NCBI RefSeq assembly: GCF_964204645.1 | Contig: NC_134035.1 | Coordinates: 248,001-312,000, forward strand | DNA length: 64,000 bases | DNA from: Tubulanus polymorphus | Lineage: Eukaryota; Nemertea; Palaeonemertea; Tubulaniformes; Tubulanidae | Reading direction: 5' to 3' | Part shown: piece after piece, positions 35,594-48,452 of the stretch | Numbering within the stretch: the stretch's first letter is position 1 | Layout: each line of letters starts with the position of its first letter | Program-made: the position numbers and the translations under genes | Notes under the pieces: generated by a model | Databases searched by the model: none | Seen by the model: only the letters and a program-made list of their open reading frames with translations | Told to the model about the DNA's origin: nothing

Positions 35594-38008
35594 AAACAGC
35601 AGAATATTCATATCAACCACTTAAAAGAACCACCTGATATTTTGGGTAGGTGTCACTGGTCTGTTGCTCAATTTCTATTGAATTTTTTTGATGAAATGGT
35701 AAAAAAGGTAAAAATATTGTCAAAATAATTGAACACCATTTGTGTGAAATACGAATGGATATTTGTACGTATATGTGCTAAAAATCCTGTGCTCTGATTG
35801 GTTTAGTCAATCAGTACAGAACACTTTGCCATTACTCGGTTAGAATTAGAACCGAGTTGAATAAGAAACTGAACCCGATTCGACGGTTCTATTTTAAGTT
35901 CGACTTTGGAAGTGAAATAAGTTTGTTTCAAATGTTTTAACCCTAGAGTCAAACTGTATCGGAGAACTGTTTAATCGAGTCCTCAGTTTCACATTCACAG
36001 GCAACAGAAAATGTGAACGAATAGTTTTACCGTTTTGGGATGAGTTTAGTTTTTAACGGAAAGAAAACTTCATATCAACGCTACCGACTCGGTCGGTTCT
36101 GGATCGGAGTCTATTCTTATCAACTGAAACGTGTTTGATCTTGTGAATTTTTGGGAAGTGTTCACTGTGTAAATAGATCTACATAGAGATTTAGAATTTA
36201 GAATACGAAGGGCTTTAATTAAATAGTGCGTATTTCTATAAAGATAACTTTGTTACGTAAAAGCCCAGGGGGTCAGTTTCTATACGGAAACCAGTTTTAA
36301 GTAAATACCACTGAAGTGAACCGTGAAATTGTATTTTTGTTGTAATATTACTGGTTTCATGAATAACGCCTTGATTGAGATTGACACAGTTTTTTCTAGC
36401 GCCTCAGGTTTGACTGGTTAGTCTGTATTATATAGACTGCTAGAATTCTCATTTAAAACATGACAAGTAGTACGTGAGTGACTGAGAGAGTGTGTGTGAA
36501 TAAGCGTGTATAATGTAGAGTGATTGCTGGACAATGATGCTCTTTACAAACTGTTTAAATTACAATGATATGAGTAGAATTATGACACTGATTGTGACGG
36601 TCACAATATTTGAATCATGTATGACATTTATGTAAAGTTTTTGTCATTGTTTATTTCTGTGTAGTAAATGTAGTCTTAAGTTTGTCGCGACAGATCAGTT
36701 TCGTTTGTTTCGAAGTTTCATATCAATCGTATCTTCGCAAATTCAGTATGAATTATTTAGTTCATATTCGTAACTTCAGTTATTTTCAAAGACCAGTTTT
36801 GAATTTCAAGTTAACTGATATCGACGCGAAAATGAAATCGATTTCATGAGTTACGATTTTGATCTTTCTTGCTTGTAGAATTGAACAAAAAAATATCGAA
36901 TAATTGATAAGAATTCAGTGTTCTCCATATGCTGGGATTTTAAAGGTGCTTTCAATCCACCCAAAAAATACAAACAATTTAAGCTTAATTTTGGTGTGAT
37001 CTTCTATTTTTCACATTAGCTCAATATATTTCGAAGCAATTATCAGCATAAGTAGAATATTAAAATCCACTCTGGTAGTGGCAGAAGATATTTTATAAGG
37101 AGTGGCTTATTTTCAGAGGGGTGGATGTGAAAATGAAATGGTTGGTCGCCCCTCTAAAACATGTTGTGGAGAACACTGGATTTTGTCGTGTGTACATCTT
37201 CAGTTAGGCAGTCGTTCACTGTTCTTTTGTTTATGCACAAATATCAATGATTAAACCTCAATTATTAATCATTATTATTGATATTATTACTATTAGTTAC
37301 TTAATTATTGTATGCGAATTTGTGATTTATTTGGGCTTCCATTTCACTTGATTCAGAACCACGCGTAAAATGTTTAACAGTCGTCGTCGTTATTTTTAAG
37401 AATGACTAAATCATCAGTGATTGGAAGACAAGTTTTTGAATGGTCACTGAATTTTTAAAACTTGTTGTTGAAGTATTATTTGAACCATTGAAGTTCTGAT
37501 TCTATGGTTGTAGTGAAGTGTTTTTTTACACATTCAGTTGATTTTACTCAAAGCTGAAGGAATGTCTAATCCAGGGGTGTTTTCTGGAAAAGGGTATTTA
37601 ATTTTTCCTGTCTAAAAGCTACCACTGCATGACCCTGGGATCATGCTCCTGTTGTGATAGGTTCCACAGGTGCGACTTAAATTTTACTCTTTGAATTTTT
37701 GAAAAATTGGAAGAAAATTCTGGCCCCAACTATGCATATCACAGTTCCTCCATTTTGTGCGGCTACTACGGATTTCGTCAAAAAGTAAAAAATTTGTAAT
37801 ATTTCTGAAACATTTTGTTCATTCGTTTTCAATGATTTTGTAATATTTTTTTTTTTTACTCGTTTCACTCTGTGCTGATGTCTGAACTTTTTCACAATGA
37901 TTGTATAAATAGAATGTAGCCACACGAGGTTGTATTATAAATGATAAACACGTAGTTAAAGCTTATATTAAACATATAACCTCCTTCTCATCCTCGTCCT
38001 TCTCTTGT

Positions 38009-38052
<44 letters not shown>

Positions 38053-38130
38053 AATATTAATCACTTATTGGGCCGGCACTTTGTTATAACTACATGCTGT
38101 AATATAGTATAAAATAAAAACCCTAAAAAC
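35594..38130 (+). other. BCL9: Probable BCL9 3' UTR
   Basis: About 2.5 kb of AT-rich sequence without coding signal. A possible AATAAA is at 38113-38118. Pumilio-type TGTAAATA motifs occur at 36168 and, just past the AATAAA, at 38139. An ATG/GAT trinucleotide tract lies at 38009-38052. The exact end is not known. Confidence 0.5.
38009..38052. repeat. (GAT)n microsatellite
   Basis: About 14 uninterrupted GAT/ATG units near the putative end of the BCL9 transcript. Confidence 0.95.
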
Positions 38131-38659
38131 TGTTGTTTTGTAAATAGAAAAATGACCGGCATATTTGACAGCTATTTTTTATAAAGTCAAGACTTTACAT
38201 TAAAAGTGTAAAATGTAATTAATTATATTTTCTGTTTTTGTTTCTCATTTTTACTCAATGGAAAAGGTTTTGCTTTAATCTCAGTAGTTTCAATATAGTA
38301 ATCTCTAGAATTCGGTTACAAAGGATTTTGACGGGCCAAAGTACAGCCATTTCAATTCACATTTGACAAGTCTATGATGTTAGTTCATTAGGGTCAATCA
38401 CCCTTATATCTAAGTAAGTATCAGTAGTTTTATTTGCCAATTTATCTGTTGCTTTCTGACAGAAATTTAAGACATTTTTTCAAATTCCATGATCAAAATT
38501 GAATTTTTTTCTGCTAATTGCATGTAAAAAAATTGCCAGTTGCGTAAATAGGTAGTGTTTCAAGAATTCAACTATTTCTCGACTCCGACCCGCGATACTA
38601 CATGGCCGTGAGACCAGCACTTGCATGCGAGTCAATACTCGCCATCAGACCAGTGATAG

Positions 38660-39535
38660 TGGTAGTTTTAATACAAGAATAAAATTTAATTTGCTTGAAA
38701 TTCTTCCTTTGGCATGTGAGCCTCCCGCTTTACCGGATGCTAAAACATTCCGCAGAGAAAAGAGTTCTATCAAAAATAGTTTAAAATTCGTATTAAAAAG
38801 ATGATCCCCTTCAAAAAACCTTATACGATAGTAGAATTATTTATATACAATGGAATCGTATTAGATAATCAACGAAATTCTGCTAAGAAAAATATCTGTT
38901 TTACTCGCATGCCACAGTATGATAGCGAGGCTGGGAAAGATATCTACCGTACAGTGCTGTCCCTATGAATAACGATAGCGGAATTTCTGTGAACTAAAAT
39001 AATAGCGCATATTTACCGCCGGAATTTAAATGTCCTTATTACGTACAAAACGGACCAGTGTGTCGTCTAATTCTGTTTAAATATGATACTATGAATACGT
39101 TCTGAATTTTGTATGATATTTCCTTATTTTTTAGGTAACATATTTAATTCTTTTTAGCTAAAATTCACTTACTTATCAATGAATATAGTACTTACATACA
39201 GAATATATTATTCATTTACATTTTGAATGATGATTTATTATCTGAATTGACAAAATTTCCGTATTTCTTCTTCGATATATTCTATTTGCGCGCAAATAAA
39301 CAGGGAACATACAAACACCTGTCGCTCTCTCTTAAACCATACTAGAAATACCCCGATTCAAATTTACTTTTTAAGGCTCATTCTTTTATAGAACAATTGT
39401 TTGGTTCGAACGTTTCAGAGCAGTTTTCAGAGTTTGAGAATTTTCCTCGGAATCCGGCCCGCAAATCGATAATTAGTTCGTCCACTCCTGCCGTTCGAAG
39501 ACTCTGGCAAGCGAGTATTATGTTAGTTCAGGTTT
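38660..39535 (-). mobile_element. ~0.9-kb interspersed repeat X, copy A (inverted)
   Basis: The reverse complement of this segment matches 44100-44962 and 47570-48452 over its whole length. Shared blocks include CGGGCCGGATTCCGAGGA (as complement here), GAGCGACAGGTGTTTGTATG, and CCGTTTTGTACGTAATAAGG. No open frame of note. Likely a non-autonomous DNA transposon or part of one. Confidence 0.8.
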
Positions 39536-39765
39536 TTCACACCAGGTCCGCCATTTTGTTTCTACTTTGCTTGTGACATGCTATCACGTGATCTCGACAT
39601 GTAAACACAATAACTACCGGTATACATAAAACATGTGTTCCTTATAAAACTGGAATATGTCGAATAACGAAACCCACTAAGTAACAAAACGAAAATTGCA
39701 GTCGAATAGAATAGAATCCTTAATTAATTATAATGTTAATAAAATTTGGGGAATTATATGCTCGA
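39536..39765 (+). mobile_element. Repeat Y, copy A
   Basis: Starts TTTTTCACACC and shares CCGCCATTTTGTTTCT, GTGTTCCTTATAAAAC and AACGAAACCCACTAAGTAAC with 43381-43838. Orientation is the same at both sites although the adjoining X copies are inverted. Confidence 0.7.
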
Positions 39766-39949
39766 TTTTATTAATTATAATTTATACTGAAGTAGACACC
39801 GCGTCCTCATCAATTATGCCAGATCCCAAAGAGTCCGAAGTCTAGACTTTTGTGTCCTTGTAAATAAAGAATTATACGGGGGAATATCCTCTTAGCCTCT
39901 GCAAGGAATCAAGTCTACGCCCTTGAGTTCCTTCTGAAGGGCCAAACAG

Positions 39950-40258
39950 GCCTATCCAGGCGTCGCCAGGACTTTTTTATGGGGGTCCGAATATCGGCAA
40001 TTAGTGAATCTAATTAGTAAGGCGGCGAAGCTGCCTTTGACGTCGACGAAGACCGAAGGTCCGAAGTCCCCATGAGGGGTTTGGGGGTCCTCCCCCAAGA
40101 AAATTTTGAAAATTAGGAGCGATTTAAAGCGTTTTCCCGCCACCTTGAGTGATTACCTTGTGGAAAAACACGAGTTTTTACACAGTGAAAACTGAAGAAA
40201 CCTAGCCGAAAAGGGGGGTTCGTTCGCACCCCCCGAACCCCCCTGACGGCGCCTATGC
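39950..40258. mobile_element. MITE with GGCG(T/C)CG-type inverted ends
   Basis: Left end CCAGGCGTCGCCAGGA and right end CCTGACGGCGCCTATG are imperfect inverted repeats; G/C homopolymer runs sit just inside each. The minus-strand 63-codon frame across it looks accidental. Confidence 0.55.
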
Positions 40259-41940
40259 TCTCTGCTGCCACCAGACTTCAGCACCACACTCAAGTCAGAT
40301 ATTTATCACAATTCAAACATTTATTTGCTAAACAAACAACAAGCCCAATCCTGGGCTTCCATACAATTTGTCAAAGAAAATATATTCATGAAAATGTAAT
40401 ACAAAATTAATAATTTTTTTACAAATACTGGTAGGGGTCAGCAGTATGACAGCCTCAGATTGTCACGAAGAGAGACAAATTATTATATTGAAATCTTTAC
40501 ATAATACTAATACATAAGAAACTATTTTATATATGTTGATAGTACAGCAGTTATGAAGAGTGAGACTTAAATGCAGTATCTATATACGGGGTGCAGCAGT
40601 TTAGTTACTAAAACTAACAGAATTGTCATAATTTGTCTGAATTTGGCGTGCATATTTTTAACCGATCATGCGCTCCGCTCATGAGGCTTGCGTGAGGGTG
40701 AAAGTATTAATATTCTGACACTCAATACACTTTTTCCCTTACACTTTCTAAACATCCAGCCGCGAAGCGACGCCTAAGGCTGGCTTTTTCTAACTTACAA
40801 GCATTTTCAAACCTCAAAAGAAAAGATACCAAAAGTTGACCGCAATTCAAGAATGGCCAGTGACCTACCTGCAATACCTTTTGAAATCATTCGGCCCGAA
40901 GCTTTTGTTATTTGTGATGCAACCAATCACCGGCTACGAATTTTAAGGGGGTCAGTTAAAAACTGGTGGGCGCTCCTACAAGTTGTCATTACACTTGGAA
41001 ATTCTACACGGTGACGAAGTCTCTGTCGCTGGTTATTGCTCAGATAGGACACGTTTTAGAAAAAGAGAATTTTCATTAAATTGTAACAAACGCAGCTGAG
41101 CTGATAAACTATTTATTATTAATACAACTGGATTTTGGCAACAGGACACGGAATTTAAAAATGACTTTAAGATTGACTCTTAAATAAAAGGATTACATTT
41201 TCAAATTGCTGCTTCATCCGCGTTACAAGGTTGCTGTAAGGTAGGTGGAACATTTATTTAACATTAGCGGTCGAAATTATGTTTTATAGGTTTAGATTTA
41301 GAAAAAATAGTTGCACTTTAGGTTAGGGTTAGGTTAGGTTTAATTAACAGGTACCGGTACCCAGTGTTACAGCTTCATGGAAGACTCGCCTACTGATGAA
41401 AAAAAGAATTGAATAAGGTAGGACATATTTCAGCGTGGACTTATCAACTAGAGTTGATACGTCCATGATTTCAGTGAGAAGAAAAAGACCCCCCGGGCCA
41501 CAGAAGATCGAACCCGAAGTTGAATGATGATGACAGAGTGGCTTGAAAAAATTCAGGTGCGACTTGTATGACATGTCTTATAGTTCTTGTAGAGAAATAG
41601 AATTTATGTTAGTTCTAACTAGTTATTTTACCCCCAATTAAAACATAATTTCAACCGTTAATTCTTAGGTATTTTGAATATATTTCACAATTATCCAACG
41701 CCCCTCCCCCCCACCCTCACCTCTCCCCTTAAAACGAAGCCTCCGCGATTTTGTGGGTTAAGCGTGACTTTGGTAGGATGAGGAATTGACGATTTGGACT
41801 TTTTTCTACATAATAGAAATAACATAAACGTTAACACATGTAGAGCTAGGGGGTTGGACTATTAACCCCCCAAAACACATACAGATAACAGTGATACAAA
41901 TATAAAACAATAGACAAATATACACTTATACAATATTACA
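40259..41940. other. Non-coding desert
   Basis: AT-rich, no recognised gene. Minor foldback-like patches occur near 40660-40800 (CCGCGAAGCGACGCC). The minus frame at 41344-41574 has no recognisable domain. Confidence 0.4.
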
Positions 41941-41959
41941 CATTAAAATGATAGAATTA

Positions 41960-42132
41960 AATTTTTCACGCGCCATTTTATTTTGAAGTAATCTCACGCC
42001 ATTTAATTTTTCATCTCGCGCCATTTTATTTGAAGGTAATCTCGCGCCATTTTATTTACAGGTAATCTCGCGCCATTTTATTTTTCATCTCGCGCCATTT
42101 TATTTTGAAGTAATTTCGCGCCATTTTATTTG
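41960..42132. repeat. Array of seven CGCGCCATTTTATTT motifs
   Basis: CGCGCCATTT or CACGCCATTT recurs seven times at 19-28 bp spacing with TTTTGAAGTAATCTC / ATTTTTCATCTC linkers. The core resembles E2F sites (TTTCGCGC occurs exactly once, at the last unit) and, reversed, YY1 (AAAATGGCG). It is in a gene desert, so it may be part of a mobile element. Confidence 0.8.
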
Positions 42133-42211
42133 TCTTTTTGCGCATCCCAGATACATCACTTATTTTGTTGTTCTGTAATTAATCATATATCAACTCACTC
42201 AGTTTTGTATT

Positions 42212-42213
42212 GT

Positions 42214-42245
<32 letters not shown>

Positions 42246-42380
42246 AATATGTATTGTATTATGTATTGTACCATGTACTATATTATGTATTGTATTGTAT
42301 TGTACCATATATTGTAATATGATATGTATTGTACCATATATTGTAATATGATGTGTATTGTAATATGTATTGTATTATGT
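42212..42380. repeat. (TA)n tract and TGTATTGTA-type simple repeat
   Basis: About 15 TA dinucleotides followed by degenerate TGTATTGTAATATG repeats. No gene. Confidence 0.9.
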
Positions 42381-42399
42381 ATTTGTAATTACTCTTCTC

Positions 42400-43380
42400 A
42401 CTCGGTTCTCTCTAATTAGTGTCAGTCTGCCTATAAATACTGATTAGTAGCGAAAGCTTGTGCGTCAAATAAACCTATATTGTATACTTATACTTGTCTC
42501 GTTATAATTATTCTAAACCCGGTTTATACCCCAAGCTCTTCTACGGAATAAGGGATCATCATGTTTTAATTCCTGATTCGGACCCACTGTCGCAGCCTTC
42601 GTCAGTGGACACAGGACAACTCGGGCTGGATTCGAACCCTTGAAAGCAGCAGGCCCATTTTTCTTGGACATTGAGGAAAACTTCTAAGACTAAGATTCGA
42701 TTTTCAGCCTTCTTTGACGAAGAGAACTTCAGTGGGACAATACTCAGAATTCGAACTTGTGGAATGAACCTGTTTTGGAATTTTCTGCGAAAGCTTCATT
42801 TTTCTAGAGGAAAATAAATCAATTTCATATCGGTAACTATTACGACGAAAATAGGAAAAATTGTGTCGAAATTGAGAGTATTGAAACAAACAGCTAACCT
42901 ACACGGCTGTCTGGAATCAGTTGTTTCGGGATTTCGGAAAATTTGCAGAAAATTCCGAAACATTTTCATTCCATCACGAGGAGACTGAAATTGACTGGTG
43001 ACCCACGTTTACTGGGCGAACTTTGGTTATCGGAGCTAGTCGCGACTAAAGTTGAACTAAGTGAAACCGAATGTCAGTTAGTCGGAACCATCGTCCGGAA
43101 ATAGTTCGGAAATAAAGCGCATTCGGTTATTAGTTCCGACCACTAGTCGACTAGATACGAGAACTGAATTTGGCCCTTACTGAGGAACTAGGATTCTGAC
43201 CCGGCGGACACGACCATCAGCCAGAAACAAGATAGTCCCGACCAGTCTGACCAGTGTGTGGTCGGCGGATGAGAGGATTTAAGTACAAGGCAAGCAACAT
43301 CGGAGCCTCGCTTGGAAGGTCTCCACTGAAGGCGCTGCGATGCAATAATCTCGGTAAGTGGACTTTATTAGAATAACATG
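42400..43380. other. Possible retroelement remnant, otherwise non-coding
   Basis: CTATAAATAC at 42431 followed by AAATAAACC at about 42468 gives a TATA-plus-poly(A)-signal spacing as in an LTR, and GGATTCGAACCC at 42628 resembles a reversed Pol III B box. Neither is enough to name an element. No open frame of interest. Confidence 0.3.
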
Positions 43381-43838
43381 ACACTAAACGCAGACGCGAA
43401 TTTCTTTTTCACACCGTTCCGCCATTTTGTTTCTCAACATGTAAACGCAATATCTACCGGCGGTATACATAAAACACGTGTTCCTTATAAAACAGGAATA
43501 AATGGAATAACGAAACCCACTAAGTAACAAAACGAAAATTGGAGTCGAATAGAATATAATCCTTAATTAATGTTAATAAAATTGGGGAATTATTTATTTT
43601 TTACATTCTGTTACATAAATTTGCAGCATTTTTGGTTACTCTGTCTCTACTACGTACGACTACCTACGTACGACTCTTACTCTAGGCCATTTAGACCGAA
43701 GAGCATTCGAGATAAATCGTCACACGTTTGCACGACTGCTCTGTTGAACTGATTCATCATTCATGAACATGTAGACCGGAAATAAATCGGTGTTGCGCAA
43801 TAAAGCACTGATGGTGTGAAAAAAAATTCGCTTTCGCG
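43381..43838 (+). mobile_element. Repeat Y, copy B, with terminal inverted repeats
   Basis: Ends CGCGAATTTCTTTTTCACACC (19-20 bp used) and the inverted GGTGTGAAAAAAAATTCG. The body matches 39536-39765. Probably a small DNA transposon inserted next to repeat X. Confidence 0.6.
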
Positions 43839-44098
43839 GTATCGTTATACATAGCGGCAGCACTAGACGGTCGAGATTGAATTGATCGCGCTATTTTTAC
43901 TGTGGAGCGGGCTCAATTCAATCGCTAAATCTTTATATACAGTGAACTATTCCCTTCAATTGATAAAGACTTTAAAGCCGCGATGATTCTAAATGTACGA
44001 ATTTTGATATTGGTTAAAAATATAAGAATTCATAGTAAAAATAGCGCGATCAGTTCAATCTCAACCGTCTAGTGCTGCCGCTATGTATAACGATAGCG
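43838..44098. repeat. Foldback with ~60-bp arms, inner segment inverted relative to copy C
   Basis: Left arm (TATCGTTATACATAGCGGC...) and right arm (GCCGCTATGTATAACGATA) are inverted repeats around a ~140-bp centre. The same centre at 47395-47520 is in the opposite orientation, as expected from recombination between the arms. Confidence 0.75.
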
Positions 44099-44099
44099 T

Positions 44100-44962
44100 G
44101 GAAAACGTGAACTAACATAATACTCGCTTGCCAGAGTCTTCGAACGGCAGAATTGTGGACGAACTAATTACCGATTTGCGGGCCGGATTCCGAGGAAAAT
44201 TCTCAAACTCTGAAAACTACTCTGAAACGTTCGGACCAAACAATTTTTCAATAAAAAATGAGCCCTCAAAGAGTAGATTTCAATCGGGGTATTTCTAGTA
44301 TGGTCTGGGAGAGAGCGACAGGTGTTTGTATGTTCCCTGTTTATTTGCGCGCAATTAGAATATATCGAAGAAAAAACATAGACATTTTGTCAGTTCAGAT
44401 GATAAACTATCATTCAACAATGTAAAAGAATACTTTATTATGTATATAAATACTATATTAATTGATAAGTAAGTGATTTTTAGCTAAAAAGAATTAAATG
44501 TTACCTAACAATAAGGAAATATCATACAAAATTCAGAACGTATTCATGGTATCATATTTAATCAGAATTAGACGACACACTGGTCCGTTTTGTACGTAAT
44601 AAGGACATTTAAATTCCGGCGGTAAATATGCACTATTTTAGTTCACAGAAATTCCGCTATCGTTATTCATAGGGGCAGCACTGTACGGTAAATATCTAAC
44701 TCAGCCTCGCAATCTTACTGTGGCATGCGAGTAATACAGATATTTTTCTTAGCCGAATTTCGATGATTATCTAATACGATTACATTGTATATGAATAATT
44801 CTACTATCGTTAAGGTTTTTTGAAGGGGATCATCTTTTTAAAACGAATTTCAAACCATTTTTGATAGAACTCTTTTGTCAGCGGAATGTTTTAGCATCCG
44901 GTAAAGCGGGAGGCTCACATGCCAAAGGAAGAATTTCAAGCAAATTAAATTTTATTTTCTAA
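44100..44962 (+). mobile_element. ~0.9-kb interspersed repeat X, copy B
   Basis: Direct match to 47570-48452 and inverted match to 38660-39535. With copy A it forms an inverted pair flanking about 4.6 kb. Confidence 0.8.
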
Positions 44963-45339
44963 AATAGTACCACTAACACTGTAACCAGAAAAAATGCTCT
45001 GAAACTATTAAAGAAACAATTTTCTATGATAGAATAAGGCTTAAGAGTAAATTTGAAGTCAAGTTCTCCCAATATTTGTTCGTTTGTTTGTTTATCCGCC
45101 CGGTGAGTTCTAACACTGCCAACACATATTTATCCAGTTCATCTGATGTAGTCTTGATCATCGAACACAAAAGTCAATAATTCCATCCGATGACAAACAT
45201 CCTAAAAGATATAAATGAAACTCAATAGATTGAGGCCACCAATCAGTTATACAGAGTTAGAGTTAAGTCTAGTTACCGGTGTATCAGAGAAATGGCAATC
45301 TAAGGTAGGCTACTCCCCCAAATGAGTGTCAGGGGTCAA

Positions 45340-45960
45340 ATATTTTTTTGCCTCCGATTTCGATAAAATTTAGTATAGACATGTATTATGGGGTGCTGAT
45401 CACTAATCTGAAAGAATTTTTCGGATCCGATGCCCAGAAAATGAGAAATTCGAATTTTTGGGGGGACCCCCTAAATTTTCAAAAGGCATTGGACCCCAGA
45501 GTTTTCGAGATATTCAAAATCTGATTGCAGATTTGGAATCAGCACCCCTGACAATATAAATGACTGAAATTTCAAGCTAATCGAAGAGATTCGATTTTTT
45601 TGCCAAAAATGGCAAAAATCTAAGGTGTTAGTCAAGGAGTTTTTTTTCGGCGAAAAATTTTTTTTCTCTGATTCCTTCTAAAATTGGTAGGAATATGTAT
45701 TCTGAGGTGTAGATTCCGGATCCGCAATCAGATTTTGAATCGGAATTCATCTTCATGGGCAAATAAGGGTTTTAATGCCCAAAATATGCACCCCAAAAAT
45801 GGGGTACAAAGTCAAAATATTTTTTTGGCCCAATTTTAATAAAATTTAGTGCAGACATGTTTTTCGGGGTGCTGATTACGAATATGAGGTTAGATTTTGG
45901 ATCCGAGGCACCTTAAATGAGATATTCAGGATTTCGTGTTTTGACCCCCTTAATTTCGTC
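45340..45960. repeat. Diverged ~460-bp direct duplication
   Basis: AAAATTTAGT(A/G)(T/C)AGACATGT, then GGGGTGCTGAT and GGATCCGA recur in order at about 45367 and 45838. A reversed-looking AATCAGCACCCC lies between. An old interspersed repeat; no convincing ORF. Confidence 0.55.
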
Positions 45961-46335
45961 ACAAATTTTGATGAAATTTACCTGGGAAATTCAGTCCAAA
46001 AATTATTTTTATTCAATGATGTCAAATATTCAATTAATTTTTAAGGTAGAAATTGATGCTTTTACTAAAACCCTGAATTATAATTCCTGCAACACAATTA
46101 CAGGCTGCTATAAATAACCCCATTGACAATTCTTATGAAATGCAGTAAACAGTGTTTACAGATAAACTGCTTTCTCATAATTGTTTTGGAAACTTATTAG
46201 AAATTCTACTCGCACACTCACTAGCCCTTGTCTAGCAGTAATGGTAGTCCACCGAGTTCCACAAATCCACATACAGAGTTCAACACCTCCTGGAGTCCAC
46301 CACTGACTGTATTTTTATGAGTATCAATCCACTTA

Positions 46336-46470
46336 TAGTCCGGTTAGTTGACTAAATAGTCCAGTTAGTTCACATATAGTCTGGTTAGTTCACTAGTAGT
46401 CCAGTTAGTTCACTTATAGTCCGGTTAGTTGACTAGAAGTCCAGTTAGTTCACTAGTAGTCCGGAAGAAG
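46336..46470. repeat. ~18-bp minisatellite
   Basis: About seven units of TAGTCC(G/A)GTTAGTT(G/C)AC. Confidence 0.85.
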
Positions 46471-46600
46471 TTCACTGAAGAAGTAAAACTGTGATGAATT
46501 TCAGTTGAAGTCAACATCCAGTTTCGTGATGAAGTTTACACGACAGCCCGAAGAAAACCTGAAATATAAAATTGAAATCACATTAACAGGAAGACTGACT

Positions 46601-46908
46601 GAGAGGTTGAGGGAGGATGGGATGAGAGGTTGGGGAGGATGGGGTGAGAGGTTGAGGGAGGATGGGGTGAGAGGTTGGGGAGGATAGGGTGAGAGGTTGG
46701 GGGAGGATTGGGTGAGAGGTTGAGGGAGGATGGGGTGAGAGGTTTAAGGAGGATGGGGTGAGAGGTTGAGGGAGGATGGGGTGAGAGGTTTGGGGAGGAT
46801 GGGGTGACAGATTGGGGGAGGATGGGGTGAGAGGTTGGGGTGAGGTTGAGGGAGGATGGGGTGAGAAGTTGAGGGTGGATGGGGTGAGAGGTTGAGGGAG
46901 GATGGGTG
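46601..46908. repeat. ~22-bp G-rich minisatellite, ~14 copies
   Basis: Units GAGGATGGGGTGAGAGGTTG with GGG/GGGG runs throughout; the + strand could form G-quadruplexes. Pro/Ser/His-rich open frames on the other strand are repeat artefacts. Confidence 0.9.
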
Positions 46909-46990
46909 AAAAGAGAGCAAAACAGCCAATTACTCTGACATAGTAAAGGCTTAAGCAAAAGTTTTCAGCAGTTTTCAGTACGGCACTGGA

Positions 46991-47392
46991 TTAACAGATT
47001 CTCGTTTTACACAAGAGCCCAGCCTGTGACGTGGGAGAAAGCTGGTGTAACCTGCTAAACAAGATGTGGTGCTGGAGGAAGTTGAAGAACAGTTCATCAA
47101 GATTTGTGAAACTATCCCCTGCACCATGTGCAATGCAAGCAGCTAGGGTAGTGCGGCCCGTGTAGGTTAGAAAGTGGTTTTTGACACCGAGTGAGGTCCC
47201 TGTTAGCCTAGCACCTAGCCGTCGTTCCCCAATTAACCCGGAACCCGTAGTAACAATGACTGACTGATTCAGACTAAATTTAAGTAGGTCCCGACCTCCA
47301 CTGACTGTCGTGAAGTGTCTGCGAAGTCGCTGGAGTGAGGTCCCCCTTAGTGTGTGTACCTGAGGACATGAAAATGAAATATCATGCATCAA
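46991..47392 (-). other. Unassigned open frame, possibly decayed repeat-protein fragment
   Basis: 133 codons open on the minus strand between a minisatellite and repeat X. A stretch TGRTTLAACIAHGAGDSF faintly recalls an ankyrin repeat, but no second repeat is clear and no splice context supports it. Could be chance. Confidence 0.15.
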
Positions 47393-47394
47393 TT

Positions 47395-48452
47395 CTTATC
47401 TTTTTAACCAATATCAAAATTCGTACATTTAAAATCATCGCGGCTTTAAAGTCTTTATCAATTGAGGGAATAGTTCACTGTAAATAAAGAATTAGCGATT
47501 GAATTGAGCCCGCTCCACAGTAAAAATAGCGCGATCAATTCAATCTCGACCGTCTAGTGCTGCCGCTATGTATAACGATAGCGTGGAAAACGTGAACTAA
47601 CATAATACTCGCTTGCCAGAGTCTTCGAACGGCAGGAGTGGACGAACTAATTACCGATTTGCGGGCCGGATTCCGAGGAAAATTCTCAAACTCTGAAAAC
47701 TGCTCAGAAACGTTTGAACCAAACATTTGTTCTATAAAAGAATGAGTCTTAAAAAGTAAATTTGGATCGGGGTATTTCTAGTATGGTCTGGGAGAGAGCG
47801 ACAGGTGTTTGTATGTTCCCTGTTTATTTGTGCGCAAATAGACTATATCGAAGACGAAATACGGAAATTTTGTCAATTCTGATAATAAATTATCATTCAA
47901 AAATGTAAATGGATAATTTATTCTGTATGTAAGTACTATATTAATTGATAAGTAAGTGAATTTCTAGCTAAAAAGAATTAAATATGATACCTAAAAAATA
48001 ATGAAATATCATACAAAATTCAGAACGTATTCATGGTATCATATTTAATCAGAATTAGACGACACACTGGTCCGTTTTGTACGTAATAAGGACATTTAAA
48101 TTCCGGCGGTAAATATGCGCTACTATCTTAGTTCACTGAAATTCCGCTATCGTTATTCATAGGGGCAGCACTGTATGGTAGATATCTAACTCAGCCTCGC
48201 AATCTTACTGTGGCATGCGAGTAATACACATATTTTTTGGCAGAATTTCGTTGATTATCTAATACAATTCTATTGTATATAATAAATTCTACTATCGTTT
48301 AAGGTTTTTTGAAGGGGATCATCCTTGTAAAACGAATTTAAAACCATTTTTGATAGAACTCTTTTGTCTGCGGAATGTATTAACATCCGGTAAAGCGGTA
48401 GGCTCACATGCCAAAGAAAGAATTTCAAGCAAATTAAATTTTATTCGCTATT
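47395..48452 (+). mobile_element. Repeat X, copy C, with single foldback centre
   Basis: 47570-48452 matches copy B directly. 47395-47570 matches the foldback centre of copy B in inverted orientation with one arm. Right end coincides with copy B (CAAATTAAATTTTATT), which defines a shared outer boundary. Confidence 0.8.

Noticed and set aside
39952-40143. 63-codon minus-strand frame
   Set aside because: Lies inside a MITE with imperfect inverted ends.
46578-46958. Pro/Ser/His-rich minus-strand frame of 126 codons
   Set aside because: Reverse translation of the G-rich 22-bp minisatellite.
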